Made by a program: the position numbers and the translations under genes
The notes under the pieces: model-generated
The model's database searches: none
Told to the model about the DNA's origin: nothing
The model's input: the letters and a program-made list of their open reading frames with translations, nothing else
In this document: piece by piece, positions 19,738 through 29,365 of the stretch
Numbering within the stretch: the stretch's first letter is position 1
Layout of the letters: each line of letters starts with the position of its first letter
Assembly: GCA_030374765.1 (NCBI GenBank)
Contig: JARGXX010000022.1
Coordinates: 1,426,001 to 1,490,000 of the forward strand
Reading direction: 5' to 3'
Origin: Agarophyton chilense
Taxonomy: Eukaryota > Rhodophyta > Florideophyceae > Gracilariales > Gracilariaceae
DNA length: 64,000 nt

Positions 19738-21594
19738 CTAGGGAAAGCCCGAGGAGGGACCCGCCCCACCTTTCGGATTCTGACCCTGATGGTACGCCGA
19801 GGGGAAAGCCAACATCTGGCTCACATCCGTCATACCCGGGGGAATCGGAATGCCTGCGTTCACGAGGCCTTGTCGCACACTATCCGCTTGCGGAGTGGCA
19901 ACCGGCGCCTGCGCAAGGGTGTTCACACCCCACCCGGGGGGAGCAGATGAACCGCCGCCGGATGCATTCGCCGCCGCAGCTGAGGTCGTTCCCACTGGTT
20001 GGAAGGGTGCAGATGGCTCCACAGGGAGTACTCCACTAGGAGCTGGCACTTCGTTATCCAACGCTGGATCGTCCAGGTCTACTGGAGGCTCGTACTCGTA
20101 ATCGTCGGTATAAATGAACCCCGTCGGGTGTCCAACCGGCATCGGTCGAGGCGAGTCAATCAGCGCCCGTGCTTGCGCCGCGCTGATGCGAACCCCTTCG
20201 AAGGGATTGTAATAGACCCAGTTACCGGAGCCCGGATCGTACCGGCCAGGAGACTTGTCTCGCGCGGATCCTTCCCCTGCGGGCTGATTTGCCACTGGAA
20301 CTCGATCCCATTGGGTGTTGTTGATCACGTCCAAGATTGGATACAGGTCCTGCACGCTGCTGGCCGAACCCAACGCTGGGACAAGGTCGATCTGACGCAT
20401 GATGGTACGTAGCATCGGAGGAATATACCAGATACGGAAATGGTCATGAGCATCTCAGAGGAGGTGCGCCGCTACGCGGGCTGCCCACTCGGCTGCAACG
20501 AGGGCCCAGTATCCCAAGTTCGGGTCGTGCATCAAACGAGACCCGATATAGTAGATACATGGGGGCAGTTCAGCAAAGCACCCTCGGGGGACCTCGACCT
20601 TACTCCACCAAGCTGGAAGGGGCACGAATCGCCCAACCTTCGCCGTGTTACGGATACGCTCCAGTTCCACGTGAGGATACGGGACAAGGAACCCGAAACG
20701 GGAGCGCGAGCGGCGCTCGAAGCGCACGCGTCGATCGAACCCATACTGGGTAAACTGCCGCTGAAGGTACCTGAATTCAGCCCGAAGGATGGGACGACTC
20801 CATTGGAGCATATCTTCTCGGAGAGGAAAACCCGGTCCGCGGAACTCGGCTTCGGGAAAGGCTGCCAGGTTATCCCCGTAGGAGACCTCACCGTACGTGC
20901 GATAATAGGCGACATCGAACCCGTACTCCGGGGGAACCAGATGGTCAAAGCGTGACCTCTCCAATCGCTGGTAGGCCAGAGCCGCCATCGCTGCGCGCGC
21001 CTTGTCCAGGGACTCCCCGCTACTGCTGTATAGATACTGAGGCTCTATGGCTACCCGCGCCCTCCAATCGGGAGAACGTACAACCTCAACAGGTAGGCCA
21101 CCCGGCAATAAGCCGTCCTCCACGTAGGAGTCGATGAGCTCATCGTCGCGAACCGCTGTCGGATGGAACCACGGAGCGCGGGAATATATCACCGGATCGG
21201 AAAGGGGACTCCACCTTCGAAAGGATTCGTTTGAGATTCAACCTCTGGAGTTTGCTACCAAGGGCATCGCATGAGCGGAGTTCCACGCCACCGCCGTGAT
21301 GTCCAAATCCTCCTGAGGATGTCGGTTGCCCGCAGAGGCGTAAGGTTCGGTACCTGACGGAGCCGTATCCAAACCGGAGAAATATCCACCCTGCTGGGGA
21401 GCTTTGTTGTCCGCCGGCGCGCAGGCCGATGGCCCCGAGAGTGGGTTGATGACGTATGGGTTCATTCCCTTGAGAGGGCTAGTCGAAACCGCTGCTGAGA
21501 GAAGTTGCGTATCGCCGAAAGTCGGAGGAGTAGAAGAAAGTTGTACCAATGTGCCGGTTTTGTGGCGATCCCCAGAAGTGGTGAAGGACCCCAT
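19738..21594 (-). pseudogene. E3 conserved reverse-strand gene, 619-codon frame with two TGA codons
   Basis: On the strand opposite to gag-pol one frame runs from the ATG at 21594 (80 bp inside the 3' LTR) to the TAG at 19738-19740. It is interrupted only by TGA at 21238-21240 and 20455-20457. Order: a Ser/Gly/Pro-rich N-terminus of about 120 residues; SRAPWFHPTAVRD; a central region rich in Arg, Tyr and Phe (FRYLQRQFTQYGFDRR, FLVPYPHVELERI); a hydrophobic stretch ending at the second TGA; DAHDHFRIWYI; NNTQWDRVPV; NWVYYNPF; an acidic segment; and a Ser/Gly/Pro/Ala-rich tail. E2 and E4 have the same modules. E2 has Trp (LWDVYDTYRLWYM) where E3 has the second TGA. No family is recognised. Antisense ORFs at this place are known in plant Tat-type elements; homology to those is not claimed. 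Confidence 0.8.
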
Positions 21595-21660
21595 TGGGAG
21601 AAGTATGTATAGTGATCGGAAAGTTAGACACCCGCGGCTCGGAATGTTCTTCCTCGTCTT

Positions 21661-21673
21661 AAGGAGGGGGAGA
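21661..21673 (+). other. E3 polypurine tract
   Basis: AAGGAGGGGGAGA lies directly before the TG of the 3' LTR, the normal place of the plus-strand primer. Confidence 0.9.
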
Positions 21674-22585
21674 TGTAGAGCAACGCCCAGTCAGGGGATA
21701 CTTGAAGATGCAACTCATAGAATGAGGATTGAACCCTCCAAGGGTTATGATTATGATCCCCTCTAAGGTGTGCTGAGGTGGCACTGTTTTCCGGTTATAT
21801 TTCGCCTATAAGAGAAAATTCGGATGGCCCATGGTTGGATTGGCCCTGTGATACACGTGGCTTAATTTTGGCACCGATTTTCGGATATTTGTAGAACGTT
21901 GGACTTTTGGGCCCTGGCAGTGGGATCTCCACGTGTATGGCCCTGAGCAGGTGTGCACTACTGTAGAGTTTAGTTAGTGGGCCCTACTTAGGGAGGCGAG
22001 ATCTGACAGTCCGAGCTCAGAGTAAATGACAACCAAGGTTGGTCTTCGATACCTTTAGAGGTTCTTCGTCGCCATCGTTTCGGCCTTACAACCGGGAACG
22101 GGCTCTGGTTAGCAACGCCTGCGTAGGGACACGACTCCACTTGGAGAGTGCCCACGTTTGGGTTCCGTGCAACCATCCCCTTGGGACCGCTCAGACGACC
22201 TGCGTGCACGATACCCCGTGGGGGTTCTGCTTACTTGTTGCGTGCTTTTTGTGTTTCCTTTCGAGGACAGGTTTTCGCCCCTGTACTGGGTTTCTTTTGT
22301 TGTTTCGCCCCTTTTCTGGTTCTCGGGTCCGGTGCCTGTTAGTGCCCGACCCTCGCCCCGTTTTTCCTCTTCGCCGGATTTTCCCCCATTCTTTGGGATA
22401 CCCATACCCATTCCCGATCCACGGTTTCTACCCCCCACCTCCGTCGGTACTGCCGGAATCCCCCGTGGGAGTTACACCCCACACTACGGGTGGAACGGAG
22501 GGCTCTGTCTCTGAGTCTGCCTCCCCCAGGGAGCAAGGCTTCGAACACCTTGAGAGCACTTCCCGTCGCCGGTTTTTGCTCCACA
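21674..22585 (+). repeat. E3 3' LTR (912 bp)
   Basis: Same length as the 5' LTR with five single-base differences. It is followed by the target duplication ATACC at 22586-22590 and then the last 21 bp of E2's LTR. Confidence 0.95.
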
Positions 22586-22590
22586 ATACC
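22586..22590 (+). repeat. E3 target-site duplication, right copy (ATACC)
   Basis: Identical to 12718-12722. Confidence 0.95.
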
Positions 22591-22611
22591 CACCGCACCA
22601 AGACCTCTACA

Positions 22612-22959
22612 GTTTTCAGTGGAATACCACACCCACACCATCACTCAGAGCATGTTTAACCCTCTTTCGTGGACAGTCTTCTTTCCTTAACTCGTGCACA
22701 CTCTCCTTCTCCTACTCCATCGAACTTAGAGATGCCGACAATAGCTTCCCTAGGTACATACGCACCAAATGTTCTCCCATATCTTTCTTCCTTCCTTCAC
22801 CAACAAGCTGTACGATTTCAGCTACCGCGATACCTTCATCGAACCTCGTCGAACAATCTCTTTCCGATGAGTAAAAATAACGAGTACCTCACTCTCTCTT
22901 CTGAAAAGCTCGCACTTATTCCCCCAGTTCCTCTACTCAGCCCCAGACATACATAATTC
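22612..22959. other. Non-coding flank right of E2
   Basis: Sequence beyond the end of E2's LTR. No gene, RNA or repeat that I can support. Confidence 0.5.
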
Positions 22960-23259
22960 TTACGTGTCACTCTTCTCATATTGGAGCACACTTTCGTACA
23001 CATTCTTAGCCACCACGCGGAACACTTCACTAACTTGTATATCCTGTTGCGTTTTCACACTCTTCTCCATCGAATTCAACCCCGCTTCTTTGTTCTTAAC
23101 AGCTTGCCACGACCGTTGTATAAGGTTTTTCTGATTTTTAACCCCCTTTTCCAGCAGGTAGATATTTTTCTGAGCCAATTTCAGACTCGTCTTCGAACTA
23201 TTGAAATACTCTCCCGCATGGTGTATCTCCCTTTCAATTTGACTATATTCGTAATCAGT
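22960..23259 (-). CDS. Hypothetical coiled-coil fragment (possible exon or remnant)
   Basis: An open minus-strand frame of about 100 codons without a convincing ATG start, ending with TAA at 22960-22962. The composition is Lys/Glu/Gln-rich with regularly spaced Leu, Val and Ile (IEREIHHAGEYF, LLEKGVKNQKNLIQ, VAKNVYESVLQYEKSD), as in a helical coiled-coil or BAR-like segment. It could be one exon of a gene that also includes the open stretches 23464-23754 and 23939-24517 on the same strand, or decayed sequence. The function is unknown; the BAR idea is only an impression. Confidence 0.3.
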   Translation of the reverse strand, partial: TDYEYSQIEREIHHAGEYFNSSKTSLKLAQKNIYLLEKGVKNQKNLIQRSWQAVKNKEAGLNSMEKSVKTQQDIQVSEVFRVVAKNVYESVLQYEKSDT

Positions 23260-23463
23260 TCATACGGTACTGTGCGGCATTCGATTCCCCTTTCTACTGC
23301 ACAGCTCTTCTTTTTCACATAGTGTCCCTCAACCCAATTAGTTCTTCCAACTCTTCTCCTCGATCCCGTTCAATTTAAAACGCCATAGGAATCATTATCT
23401 ACTCTTCTGCTTTCCCCCCTGGCTTACTTATCATCCCCTTTCCCTTCTCTCCAGACCTCTTTG

Positions 23464-23754
23464 TCATGGGATGCACGTAGTCTTACGCTTCACTCCAAGC
23501 AAGTCCTTGACCTTTATGTGAAGCATCTCCAAAAAAGTTTCGAAGCAGTTCTTGGCATATGCAAAAATTGGAATGGTGTGACCGCACAGTTCAAAGACTT
23601 GATTTGCGTTTGGCTTGTCAAAAACCTCCGCGCTCTCTCCACGTGCGGTGTATATTGCGGCAGCCGTTTGCAAGTAACGTTGTGTTGCTCTCTTCATATC
23701 GCTGATACCGTAGCGACTTCTCGAAATCCGTGAAATGTATGTTCGCCGCACCAT
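23464..23754 (-). CDS. Hypothetical helical fragment, minus strand
   Basis: About 96 open codons, ending at 23464. The composition is protein-like (YLQTAAAIYTARG, HTIPIFAYAKNCFE, MLHIKVKDLLGVKRK), suggesting amphipathic helices. The start is not an ATG and may be a splice or decay boundary. It is next to two other protein-like stretches on the same strand. No family is recognised. Confidence 0.3.
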   Translation of the reverse strand: MVRRTYISRISRSRYGISDMKRATQRYLQTAAAIYTARGESAEVFDKPNANQVFELCGHTIPIFAYAKNCFETFLEMLHIKVKDLLGVKRKTTCIP

Positions 23755-23938
23755 CAGTCTTCTTCGCTGTCCAGGGGCAGACGCAGACTTCTAAATCTTT
23801 CAAAAGGGGTGGTATTGCGAAAAAAGATTCCATAATCTCCTCGCACATCTACTCAAACACAGGAGTGGCACACATCCGAACACAGAGCAATATCGACATC
23901 GTTAACCATAATAGTAACTTGTACTTGCCCGACTGGTT

Positions 23939-24517
23939 TCATCGCAGAGTATTCCCATGAACGAGAAAATCGTTTCCTGTAGTAGCACTAATAATCTGCA
24001 GTTCTACTGTGGCTCGATCACTGTTCGATGCAAACATCCCAAAACACTTGTTCAAAACGTTCTTTGTGAGACCTGTGAGGAGGTAGTCAAGGATCGCAGC
24101 CGCACTCAGACTCGAATCAAACACTGAAACCAGCACAAAACTGTTGTGTTCGATAAGAAACGAGCCCCGCGCCGTCTGCAGCTTTTCAGAAAACTTCACA
24201 GATGGTAGACTGCTCCCTCTCTCGCGTGTGCCACATCCAATTAAAAGTCTTCTTATACGTACAATGTCCATCTGATACTCCTGTTCGGCGCCGATTTTTT
24301 TTTCGAAGCGAACAAATTTCAGTCTCCTCGAGTGAATCTCGATGGTTTGTATTACCTCCAGTTTGGTGTCACCATTTCTTCTCCTCACCGCGCATAACAT
24401 GCAAAAGACGTCCACCGTGTGCCAAATCACATCAACAGTTGCAACAACAGCGGGGTACTCCCCGGAGAACGCCACGAGATCTTTGAAAATTCTAACGCTA
24501 CGCCCGTACGGGTCCAT
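23939..24517 (-). CDS. Hypothetical protein fragment, minus strand
   Basis: The longest open frame of this flank (192 codons). It includes protein-like stretches such as FLIEHNSFVLVSVFDS and AAILDYLLTGL with alternating hydrophobic blocks, and ends with TGA at 23939. No recognised motif. The same frame continues downstream after the stop into another open stretch reaching 23618. It may be a decayed host gene broken by nonsense changes. Confidence that it was ever coding is modest. Confidence 0.3.
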   Translation of the reverse strand: MDPYGRSVRIFKDLVAFSGEYPAVVATVDVIWHTVDVFCMLCAVRRRNGDTKLEVIQTIEIHSRRLKFVRFEKKIGAEQEYQMDIVRIRRLLIGCGTRERGSSLPSVKFSEKLQTARGSFLIEHNSFVLVSVFDSSLSAAAILDYLLTGLTKNVLNKCFGMFASNSDRATVELQIISATTGNDFLVHGNTLR

Positions 24518-26308
24518 TCCTTGTACTCAATCCACAGCGCTGTTCACCATATCATCCAATACGAGATCTAAGGCTTCGTTAAGAGATTGCTCGTGCGGCG
24601 TAAGCGTAAGAAAACGGGCAAGCGCAACAGATCTTTAAGCCTTCTACGACAGACAAAGCGCCATAATGTAGCATCCTTCCACGCAATGTGAGTCGGACAG
24701 AGATTTTTGTCACTTGAAGCGGTTGGCATGCAAATCTGTCCAGTTCACCAAGTATCTCTCTTCTTTCTTCAGATATCTTAAATATGTCTGCCTCCTGAAC
24801 ACGGGCCCTACGGGAAAGCATCCCTGACTTCCATCTCGGAATCCATATCACGCCTGCGGCCACAATCGGAGTGAACTTTGCTCTCTCTTTCGGGACGTCA
24901 CACCGACACTGTTACCAGACGATTTGTTCAGGTGATTGCCCTCTTTCGAAGTGAACTAGAGATGCGATGAGAATACAGAGAGTTCTCCAAGTTTCTTAAC
25001 AAAAATATTTCACTCCATGTTCACCTGTCCTCTATTGATGGGCCTTCTGGAAAAATATTCCGTCCCCGACGTCCAAGTTGGAAGCCGTAGCAGGTCTGCG
25101 TCCAGAATTGGAGTGATTTTTGCTCTCCCTCCTGGGGCGTCACACCAAGACTATAACCAGACGAGCAGTTCGGGTGATTGCCATTTTCAGAGGGGAACTA
25201 GAGATGCGACAGAAAGAAAGTCTCCAAAGTTTCACTGGTGCCCTCCGGCTGGCGAATCAAAAACATATCACCGGGCAGTATCTCCATGCTCCCGAAATAT
25301 CCTGATGTGTTTATGGTGCATTGTGTGCTCCCCGCGACCCTCTTGCCACGCGAAGAAGAGGGCTTCCCACGCCTTCTCCCGTCCACCATTGCCCTTCCTC
25401 ATGGGATGGTTAAGAACGAATGAGCTGCTTTTGCAGAGATTTGTACACAGCTTTCTCCTTCGAAATCGACTCACCCGAACCGGCCGATGGTTCAGTCTGG
25501 GTGCAAGAAGACGACTCGAAACACCACATGCTTCTAAAATACCACATGCTTCTGAAATACCACAAACGAAGACGATATGAGATCCAGTCGGGGTTTCCGG
25601 GTCTTGTTGAATGACAAACACCATTCCCGGTAATTCCCTGACATAAAAAACGATAAATCGCGGCAGCGAGCTGCATGAAGAACTCAAACAATCTTTCACG
25701 GCAGCTGCACAGACTACATCGTTTTAAGTAACCCACAGCGCGAGATATATTTATGTGGCGACCGAAAGATGCTTGAAGATAGGGAATCTCCTAATACTGA
25801 TGAATTCTGTACTTCACTTACTCGGATTATTGTAGACATATGCATAAAATGGGTACGTGAAAATGACTAGATTTCCCCATTCTGATGTCAAGATGAGATT
25901 GGCGCAGTTGACTGGGCGGGTGCTCGTATAGTTTGCCTGGTGGATGCCTCTTCGAACCTGTGCACTAAAGAGGCTACGTGGTACGCAACCAACAAACCAG
26001 ATGCTGCTCTGCAGAAAGCAGGTGTCCATCAGTACACAGCAATCATTGTTGCGTGTAACTTAAGTTGCGTCGCTTTCTGTGGCCGCAGAATGATTTACGA
26101 AGGTTCATAACGTCCTTTAGAGTTGATAAAGCATGTGTCACGGAACACAGGCTGCCTTTTCTTGTCTAGCCTTATCGGTGCGTCATCAGCGATCTTTGGG
26201 GATAATTGAAGAAAAAAAGCATAGAGGTGATGATTGCGCTTGTTGCCAGCACTTGGTGAATCTGTGAAAGCATTTTTCGGGCGTGAGAGATCGCCAAAAT
26301 TCCGGTTA
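24518..26308. other. Flank with a diverged direct duplication; no supported gene
   Basis: Segments 24877-25003 and 25105-25230 are about 125-bp diverged direct repeats (shared TTTTGCTCTC, CGTCACACC, ACCAGACGA, AACTAGAGATGCGA). A shorter repeat CACATGCTTCTRAAATAC is tandem at 25525-25561. Open frames on both strands here (up to 187 codons) look like shadows. I see no gene I can support. Confidence 0.45.
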
Positions 26309-26310
26309 TA

Positions 26311-26435
26311 AAGTCTGTTTCAAAATCATATCTCTCGCGCAATTTTCCAAAAATCGACGTTTTGGCTACAGTACAACTAACAAAATCAGAGTGAAAAAAT
26401 TTTCAAGTAAAAAAACCGTTTCAAAATCATAACCT
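26311..26435 (+). repeat. Left terminal repeat of the Tc1/mariner element (two DR cores)
   Basis: Outer core GTTTCAAAATCAT at 26317-26329 and inner core GTTTCAAAATCAT at 26418-26430, 101 bp apart; likely transposase binding sites. Confidence 0.75.
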
Positions 26436-26465
26436 TTATTGCATCCTTTTTATTCTAACGCGAGT

Positions 26466-27461
26466 TCAGTAGTTTATTTTTGCTCCTCTAGCCTGTATAA
26501 CACTTATACAACGCGTTGGCATTGATTCTATAAAAGGATTGATAGCATTACAGTCAATCTTTTCCCAGCAATCTTTGATACAATTTTTCAAATCAAAAAC
26601 TGTATCAAATTGCCTTCCTTGCCCATAAACCATTCGGGCCAACATTCCTCAAATGTTTTCGATAGGGTTGACGTCAGGAGAGCGCGCAGGCCATTCCATA
26701 ACCGACATATTTAGACTATTGAACCACTGTTTCATAGAATTAGACTTATGCACGGGTGCATTATCTTGCTGAAAAATGAATTCTTCTCCGTGCATACAGT
26801 ATGAAAAAGGTAAAAGATAGTTTTCTAGAACCTCAGCATACTTCTCAGAGTTCATTGTAGTTTCAACAAAAGCCATATCAGTTGCTCCTTTCGTGGAGAT
26901 TCCAGCCCAAACCATTACTGATGCGCCTCCTGAATGCCTAGTCACAAATTCCTTCTTTTCTTTTCGTAGATCATGCCAATAAAATTTATAGCAATCTGGA
27001 CCATCAAGGTTAAACTTTTTTTCGTCGGAAAAGATAACATTATTCCATTCCGTTTTCCAATAAGCCTTTTGAGCACACCATTCAACTCGATTCTTCTTGT
27101 GATTATCTTTTAAAAAAAAAGTTTTCCTCAATTTTGTGTACTTGAACAAATTTTGACGGTTGACTTCACGCCATATTGTAGATCGTGATAGAGACAAATT
27201 TAGATTTTTGACAATTTTCCCGCAAGATGAAGTGTTGCGGCATAGTTCTCGCTTAATTCCACGCTTATCGGCCGGGGATAGTGCCGTAGGACGGCCGGTT
27301 GAACGCTTTGTTCCGTATGTAGCGGGGTTTTTGATGAAGTTGCTGATTGTTTTTGGGCTGCGCTTGAGTTTTCGGGCTATATCTGCTGGAATCATACCCT
27401 GACCTACTAATTCCATGATTTCCAGCTGTTCAGAGCGTGTGAGAGGTGCGCCACGAGCCAT
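26466..27461 (-). pseudogene. Tc1/mariner transposase (DD34E type), one TGA
   Basis: ATG at 27461, natural stop TGA at 26466-26468, 331 codons, about the usual Tc1 length. N-terminal paired-type helix-turn-helix: LTRSEQLEIMELVGQGM, then a GRP motif in STGRPTALSP and a second HTH (CGKIVKNLNLSLSRSTIWREV). Catalytic triad: Asp in VIFSDEKKF, Asp in FQQDNAPVH, Glu in DVNPIENI. A TGA at 26649-26651 directly after IENI replaces the Trp usual at that place (IENIW); beyond it the same frame continues to the natural end (GMLARMVYGQG...). The break removes the C-terminal tail of about 60 residues. One transition (TGG to TGA) explains it, so this copy died recently or was caught just after inactivation. 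Confidence 0.9.
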
Positions 27462-27481
27462 AATTGAGCGAATGATTGTAT

Positions 27482-27608
27482 AAAGGATATACTTTTGAAA
27501 CAGTGTTATTGACTTAGTGGTTTTTATTTGTTGTGAAATGTGCTCTACAGTACGTGAATGCCTTTTTGGCGCAGTTTTTGTAAAGGGATATGTTTTTGAA
27601 ACGCACTG
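27482..27608 (-). repeat. Right terminal repeat of the Tc1/mariner element (two DR cores)
   Basis: GAAAC cores at 27497-27501 and 27598-27602, 101 bp apart, the mirror image of the left end. Confidence 0.75.
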
Positions 27609-27610
27609 TA

Positions 27611-27982
27611 TCTCGGACTTGAGCCGCCGCGCTTCATGTCACAAGTTGAAATGAGCGTCCACGCTTCATGGTAAAAGCTGAGATGAGCAGCCGTTCATCA
27701 TGACCGCATTTTCAGGCTGCCCGCTGTGGGTGACAACTAAGTTTGATATATTAGCAAGAGAACAGGCTTGGAGGTGTACAGGTGTCTGCCAGAAATGCAT
27801 TCCCTAACGGTTCATTATCAAGTGTCTACGTGCAAATCACGATTACCGAGACGAGCCAGCCATGTGAGCGTCTGTACCATTCGTTGTCGATGACATTGTC
27901 GCAAGCGCCAAAGTCGTCCAGTTCGTAAACCTCACGCGTCGGTAACGTTTAATTTTGTGGTTGCGGTGTAAAGGCGCGTATC
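27611..27982. other. Non-coding gap with a short two-copy repeat
   Basis: CGCTTCATG...GATGAGC-type 32-bp unit twice in tandem at about 27630-27693, diverged. Nothing else supported. Confidence 0.45.
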
Positions 27983-29365
27983 TTACTGCCGTGCTGATAG
28001 CACTTGTAGCCATATTCCACCCCTAAATTCTCTATTGATGAATACCAGCTCCCATGATTTAAAGTCTTCCATGTTGTGGCACTCGCCTTCCCGGCAATCA
28101 GTAAGCTTGCAAGCCTGATTTTTGGTCTTGGAGTCACTCCCCCATACGATGAACGCCTTGCCGTCATATTTCTTCAGAATAATTTCACTGACATTGAGAT
28201 CGGTGAGAATTTGCGCGGCCATCCTACATTCTCTGCTGTCGATAAGAAAGCCGAGTTTTTCATTGGCCTTGACTGTGTCTCTACCTTTGTCTTGTAAAGC
28301 AAATGAATTCATTTGACCCCCAAACCCATTCCCACGACCCTCTTTCCTATGCATGTATAAATGAATGATACGACGACAGGCTGAAAAATCATGCATTCCC
28401 AAATCTATTTAAGGACCAAAATCGCACAACAAGGACCCAAAAATATCTTCTGTGCACCACTCAAACTCGACCTTAACCACAACAGGGCCGTCGAACCTAG
28501 GATTTTGTGGATCATACCCGCCACTCACTACAATGCCAAAATAGTCAACATCGTCAAGCACTGGACGGTATGCTAAGGCGTCCAAACCTCCATTGCGTGT
28601 GGGTAGGTGGGCAGAAGTGCCTGCAATTTGAGTTACGAGATTTTCCTGCATTCGGCGGTATTTGAAGAAATCAGAAATGGAATTGAGGATAATCCCGTGT
28701 TGTTCTGTTTACTTTCGTAACTGGGAAAGGCGAGCGATCGACCTGTCGCTTTCATTGACAAACTCCTATAGGACTCCAACAAGAGGGCACAAAGCCAATC
28801 GGGAAACATCCTCAAAGGCCTCCGTGTGCCCAGCGCGTTCAAGCACACCACTGTCACGGTAACGCAACGGGAAGATGTGCATTGGTCGTTGAAAACTGTC
28901 CGGGTGAGATTGAGGATCCGCCGGCGCAGGCAGTGTTTTTGCAAAATCGGTGGGAGAGATACTCGTTGAGGTTCTGTGTCTGAAGTTACATATGATATTG
29001 AATGCTCTATTCTTGGGATCCGTATTGTTCGCGACCATGTGTTGAAGATGAATACGTTCGAGATGTTGCACCTCCGCCGCGCAGCGAATGACTCCAGAGG
29101 TGTAACGAATCATGACCGCAATGGCTTCGGGTGTGACGTTATCCGCCGCGATGATGTGATCACCCTTATTTTCGCTATTATCATCATCAGTGACGACGAT
29201 GATTTTGACTTGAGCTATGGCTTTTAGAGCAGCCTCTACGGACTCGCGCCCGAAACACCAGCCATCTGGAGAGACTAAATGGATGTAAAAGGATGGTAAA
29301 GGTGACTTGGGCAGCGAGCCACCGAAGAAGGTAGCCCCCTGGGCTCCGCTAGTGTTGGATTCCAT
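27983..29365 (-). pseudogene. RIBBA: Bifunctional riboflavin gene RIBBA (DHBP synthase + GTP cyclohydrolase II), three in-frame stops
   Basis: One 461-codon frame from the ATG at 29365. The N-terminal half is 3,4-dihydroxy-2-butanone-4-phosphate synthase: ESVEAALKAI, TDDDNSENKGD, AADNVTPEAIAVMIRYTSGVI, MVANNTDP, ISPTDFAKT, FPLRYRDSGVLERAGHTEA. The C-terminal half is GTP cyclohydrolase II: AHLPTRNGG, WCTEDIFGSLLCDFGP, HRKEGRGNGF, NSFALQDKGRDTVKANEKLGF, RMAAQILTDL. Both enzymes open riboflavin synthesis; their fusion is typical of plants, algae and bacteria. Stops: TAG 28766-28768, TAA 28709-28711, TAA 28409-28411; no frameshift. The last replaces the conserved Gln of CDCGPQ. Key residues are altered: the DHBPS acidic loop RENEGD reads SENKGD, and one zinc-binding Cys of CDCG is Phe. 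Decayed copy; a functional paralogue should exist elsewhere. Confidence 0.85.

Larger units (their letters stand above)
12723..22585 (+). mobile_element. E3: young, complete-ended Ty3/gypsy chromovirus with integrase core deleted
   Basis: A 9863-bp element with 912-bp LTRs that differ at only five positions by my count (about 99.5% identity), a perfect 5-bp target duplication, PBS and polypurine tract. Gag and PR-RT-RNase H are present with few stops. The integrase zinc finger and catalytic core are absent: only about 530 bp separate the RNase H tail from the chromodomain. A long reverse-strand ORF lies between the chromodomain and the 3' LTR. The element must have been mobilised by enzymes supplied in trans, or have decayed very quickly after insertion. 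It sits inside E2's 3' LTR. Confidence 0.95.
3340..22611 (+). mobile_element. E2: degraded Ty3/gypsy chromovirus, 5'-truncated, interrupted by E3
   Basis: Plus-strand element with gag, PR, RT, RNase H, IN, chromodomain, a reverse-strand ORF and a 3' LTR, in that order. The 5' LTR and the N-terminal part of gag are missing; gag homology starts abruptly at about 3340. The 3' LTR (from 11982) is split by E3 at 12722/12723 and resumes after E3's target duplication, ending with CTCTACA at 22611. It is more AT-rich and far more decayed than E3, with many stops and frameshifts and substituted catalytic residues, so it is the older host of the nest. It is the closest relative of E4. Confidence 0.85.
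26311..27608 (-). mobile_element. Tc1/mariner element, nearly intact, with IR/DR-type ends
   Basis: 1298 bp flanked by TA (26309-26310 and 27609-27610). The ends are inverted copies: left AAGTCTGTTTCAAAATCATATC, right (reverse complement) CAGTGCGTTTCAAAAACATATCC. Each end has an internal second copy of the GTTTCAAAA core: left cores at 26317 and 26418, right cores (GAAAC) at 27497 and 27598, both spaced exactly 101 bp. This double direct repeat inside each terminal repeat is the IR/DR layout of some Tc1 transposons. The transposase is on the minus strand with a single nonsense codon. A heavily decayed relative lies at 52686-53790. Confidence 0.9.

Noticed and set aside
22960-24517. A BAR-domain host gene on the minus strand
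   Set aside because: Composition suggests helical coils, but no diagnostic motif, start or splice structure could be established; kept only as hypothetical fragments.
28409-29365. Reassigned stop codons (UAA/UAG as Gln) as explanation for the riboflavin gene and gag stops
   Set aside because: Only some stops fall at Gln; others replace Trp, Arg or Tyr/Cys-type positions and TGA is affected too, so ordinary mutation is simpler.
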